Shown here piece after piece: positions 63,656 through 64,000 of a DNA stretch of 64,000 nt; positions within the stretch are counted from its first letter, which is position 1; every line of letters starts with the position of its first letter. Source of the stretch: Pascua guehoae (lineage: Eukaryota; Basidiomycota; Tremellomycetes; Trichosporonales; Trichosporonaceae); contig BCJX01000008.1 of assembly GCA_001600415.1 (NCBI GenBank), positions 867,679-931,678 of the forward strand, in the 5' to 3' direction. The translations under genes and the position numbers were made by a program. The notes beneath the pieces were generated by a model. It saw only the letters and a program-made list of their open reading frames with translations, did no database searches and was not told where the DNA came from.

Positions 63656-64000
63656 TGTGGGTGGGTAGTGTCGACGCTGTGCAGAGGGGAGGGAATGGGA
63701 CAGTGGGTTTGTGTTGACCGAGATGTGCGAGCGTAGAGTTTGTGGTGACTGCCCCGATGACGAGCTGGTGGATGGAGATGATGAGGAATGAGAGTCGACG
63801 AGAAAGATTATGGTACAGAGGATTGTGTAAAGTGGACACAGACTTGGAGTGGTGGTGGGTTCCCCGCATTACCCACGGCTATTATTGTGGGGAAGCCAAG
63901 GTCAAAGGTGTCTAACCCACCACGCCATTACTAATGCCCAATCTCCATCTCCCTCTCTCTCTTTCTCTCTGTCCTCGTGCGCAGTCCCGACCCCGAGACA
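63656..64000. promoter_or_regulatory. Upstream region of Zn2Cys6 factor gene
   Basis: 345 bases to the window end with a CT-rich tract at 63940-63980 (CTCCATCTCCCTCTCTCTCT), typical of fungal promoters. No gene is seen. Confidence 0.4.

Noticed and set aside
1..64000. CRISPR arrays, bacterial operons or phage elements
   Set aside because: Introns, tRNA introns and gene families are clearly eukaryotic; no spaced direct repeats of CRISPR type were found.

Overview
The window reads as a basidiomycete yeast chromosome segment, most likely Tremellomycetes (Trichosporonales or Tremellales). The evidence is moderately GC-rich DNA, protein genes split by many short GT-AG introns (mostly about 35-90 nt), a CPL1-like secreted cysteine-rich protein, fast-evolving F-box-like proteins, short-intron tRNA genes and a Zn2Cys6 regulator. 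The placement is an inference from gene style; no marker gene is present. Exon joins were made by hand and most were checked for phase, so they are predictions.

Left part (1-8 kb): the 5' part of a siderophore-type MFS transporter, a mitochondrial-looking single-domain rhodanese without its catalytic Cys, a medium-chain (zinc-independent) reductase, and a CPL1-like secreted protein. From about 8.8 to 15.6 kb lies a degraded mobile-element zone: a zinc-knuckle transposase-like scrap, a 71-72 bp minisatellite, and a 3'-truncated Ty3/Gypsy-like retroelement. The retroelement has gag, an in-frame TGA, a protease frame and a -1 shifted reverse-transcriptase start.

Middle (16-45 kb): two small secreted or GPI-anchored proteins, tRNA-Asp, a secreted selenium-binding-protein (SBP56) homologue, an MFS drug-type transporter, an SDR oxidoreductase, a nitrilase, two F-box-like proteins, a modular small secreted protein, a nine-exon cytochrome P450, a monocarboxylate-type MFS transporter and a Kre9/Knh1-like GPI protein.

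Right part (45-64 kb): a repeat-rich stretch with relics of an integrase and possibly a mariner element, two tRNA-Ser(AGA) genes with different introns, and tRNA-Gly(GCC). Two class II aldolase-family paralogues lie head to head, one keeping and one lacking the metal-binding histidines, with a 100-N gap in the second. A GFA/CENP-V-type gene is interrupted by poly-C tracts. A cysteine-containing protein of unknown function and a Zn2Cys6 transcription factor complete the region.

Genes are individually transcribed with no operons. Enzymes and transporters (siderophore, MFS, MCT, nitrilase, P450, SDR, aldolase pair) suggest a metabolic accessory neighbourhood, but nothing shows that they form one pathway.
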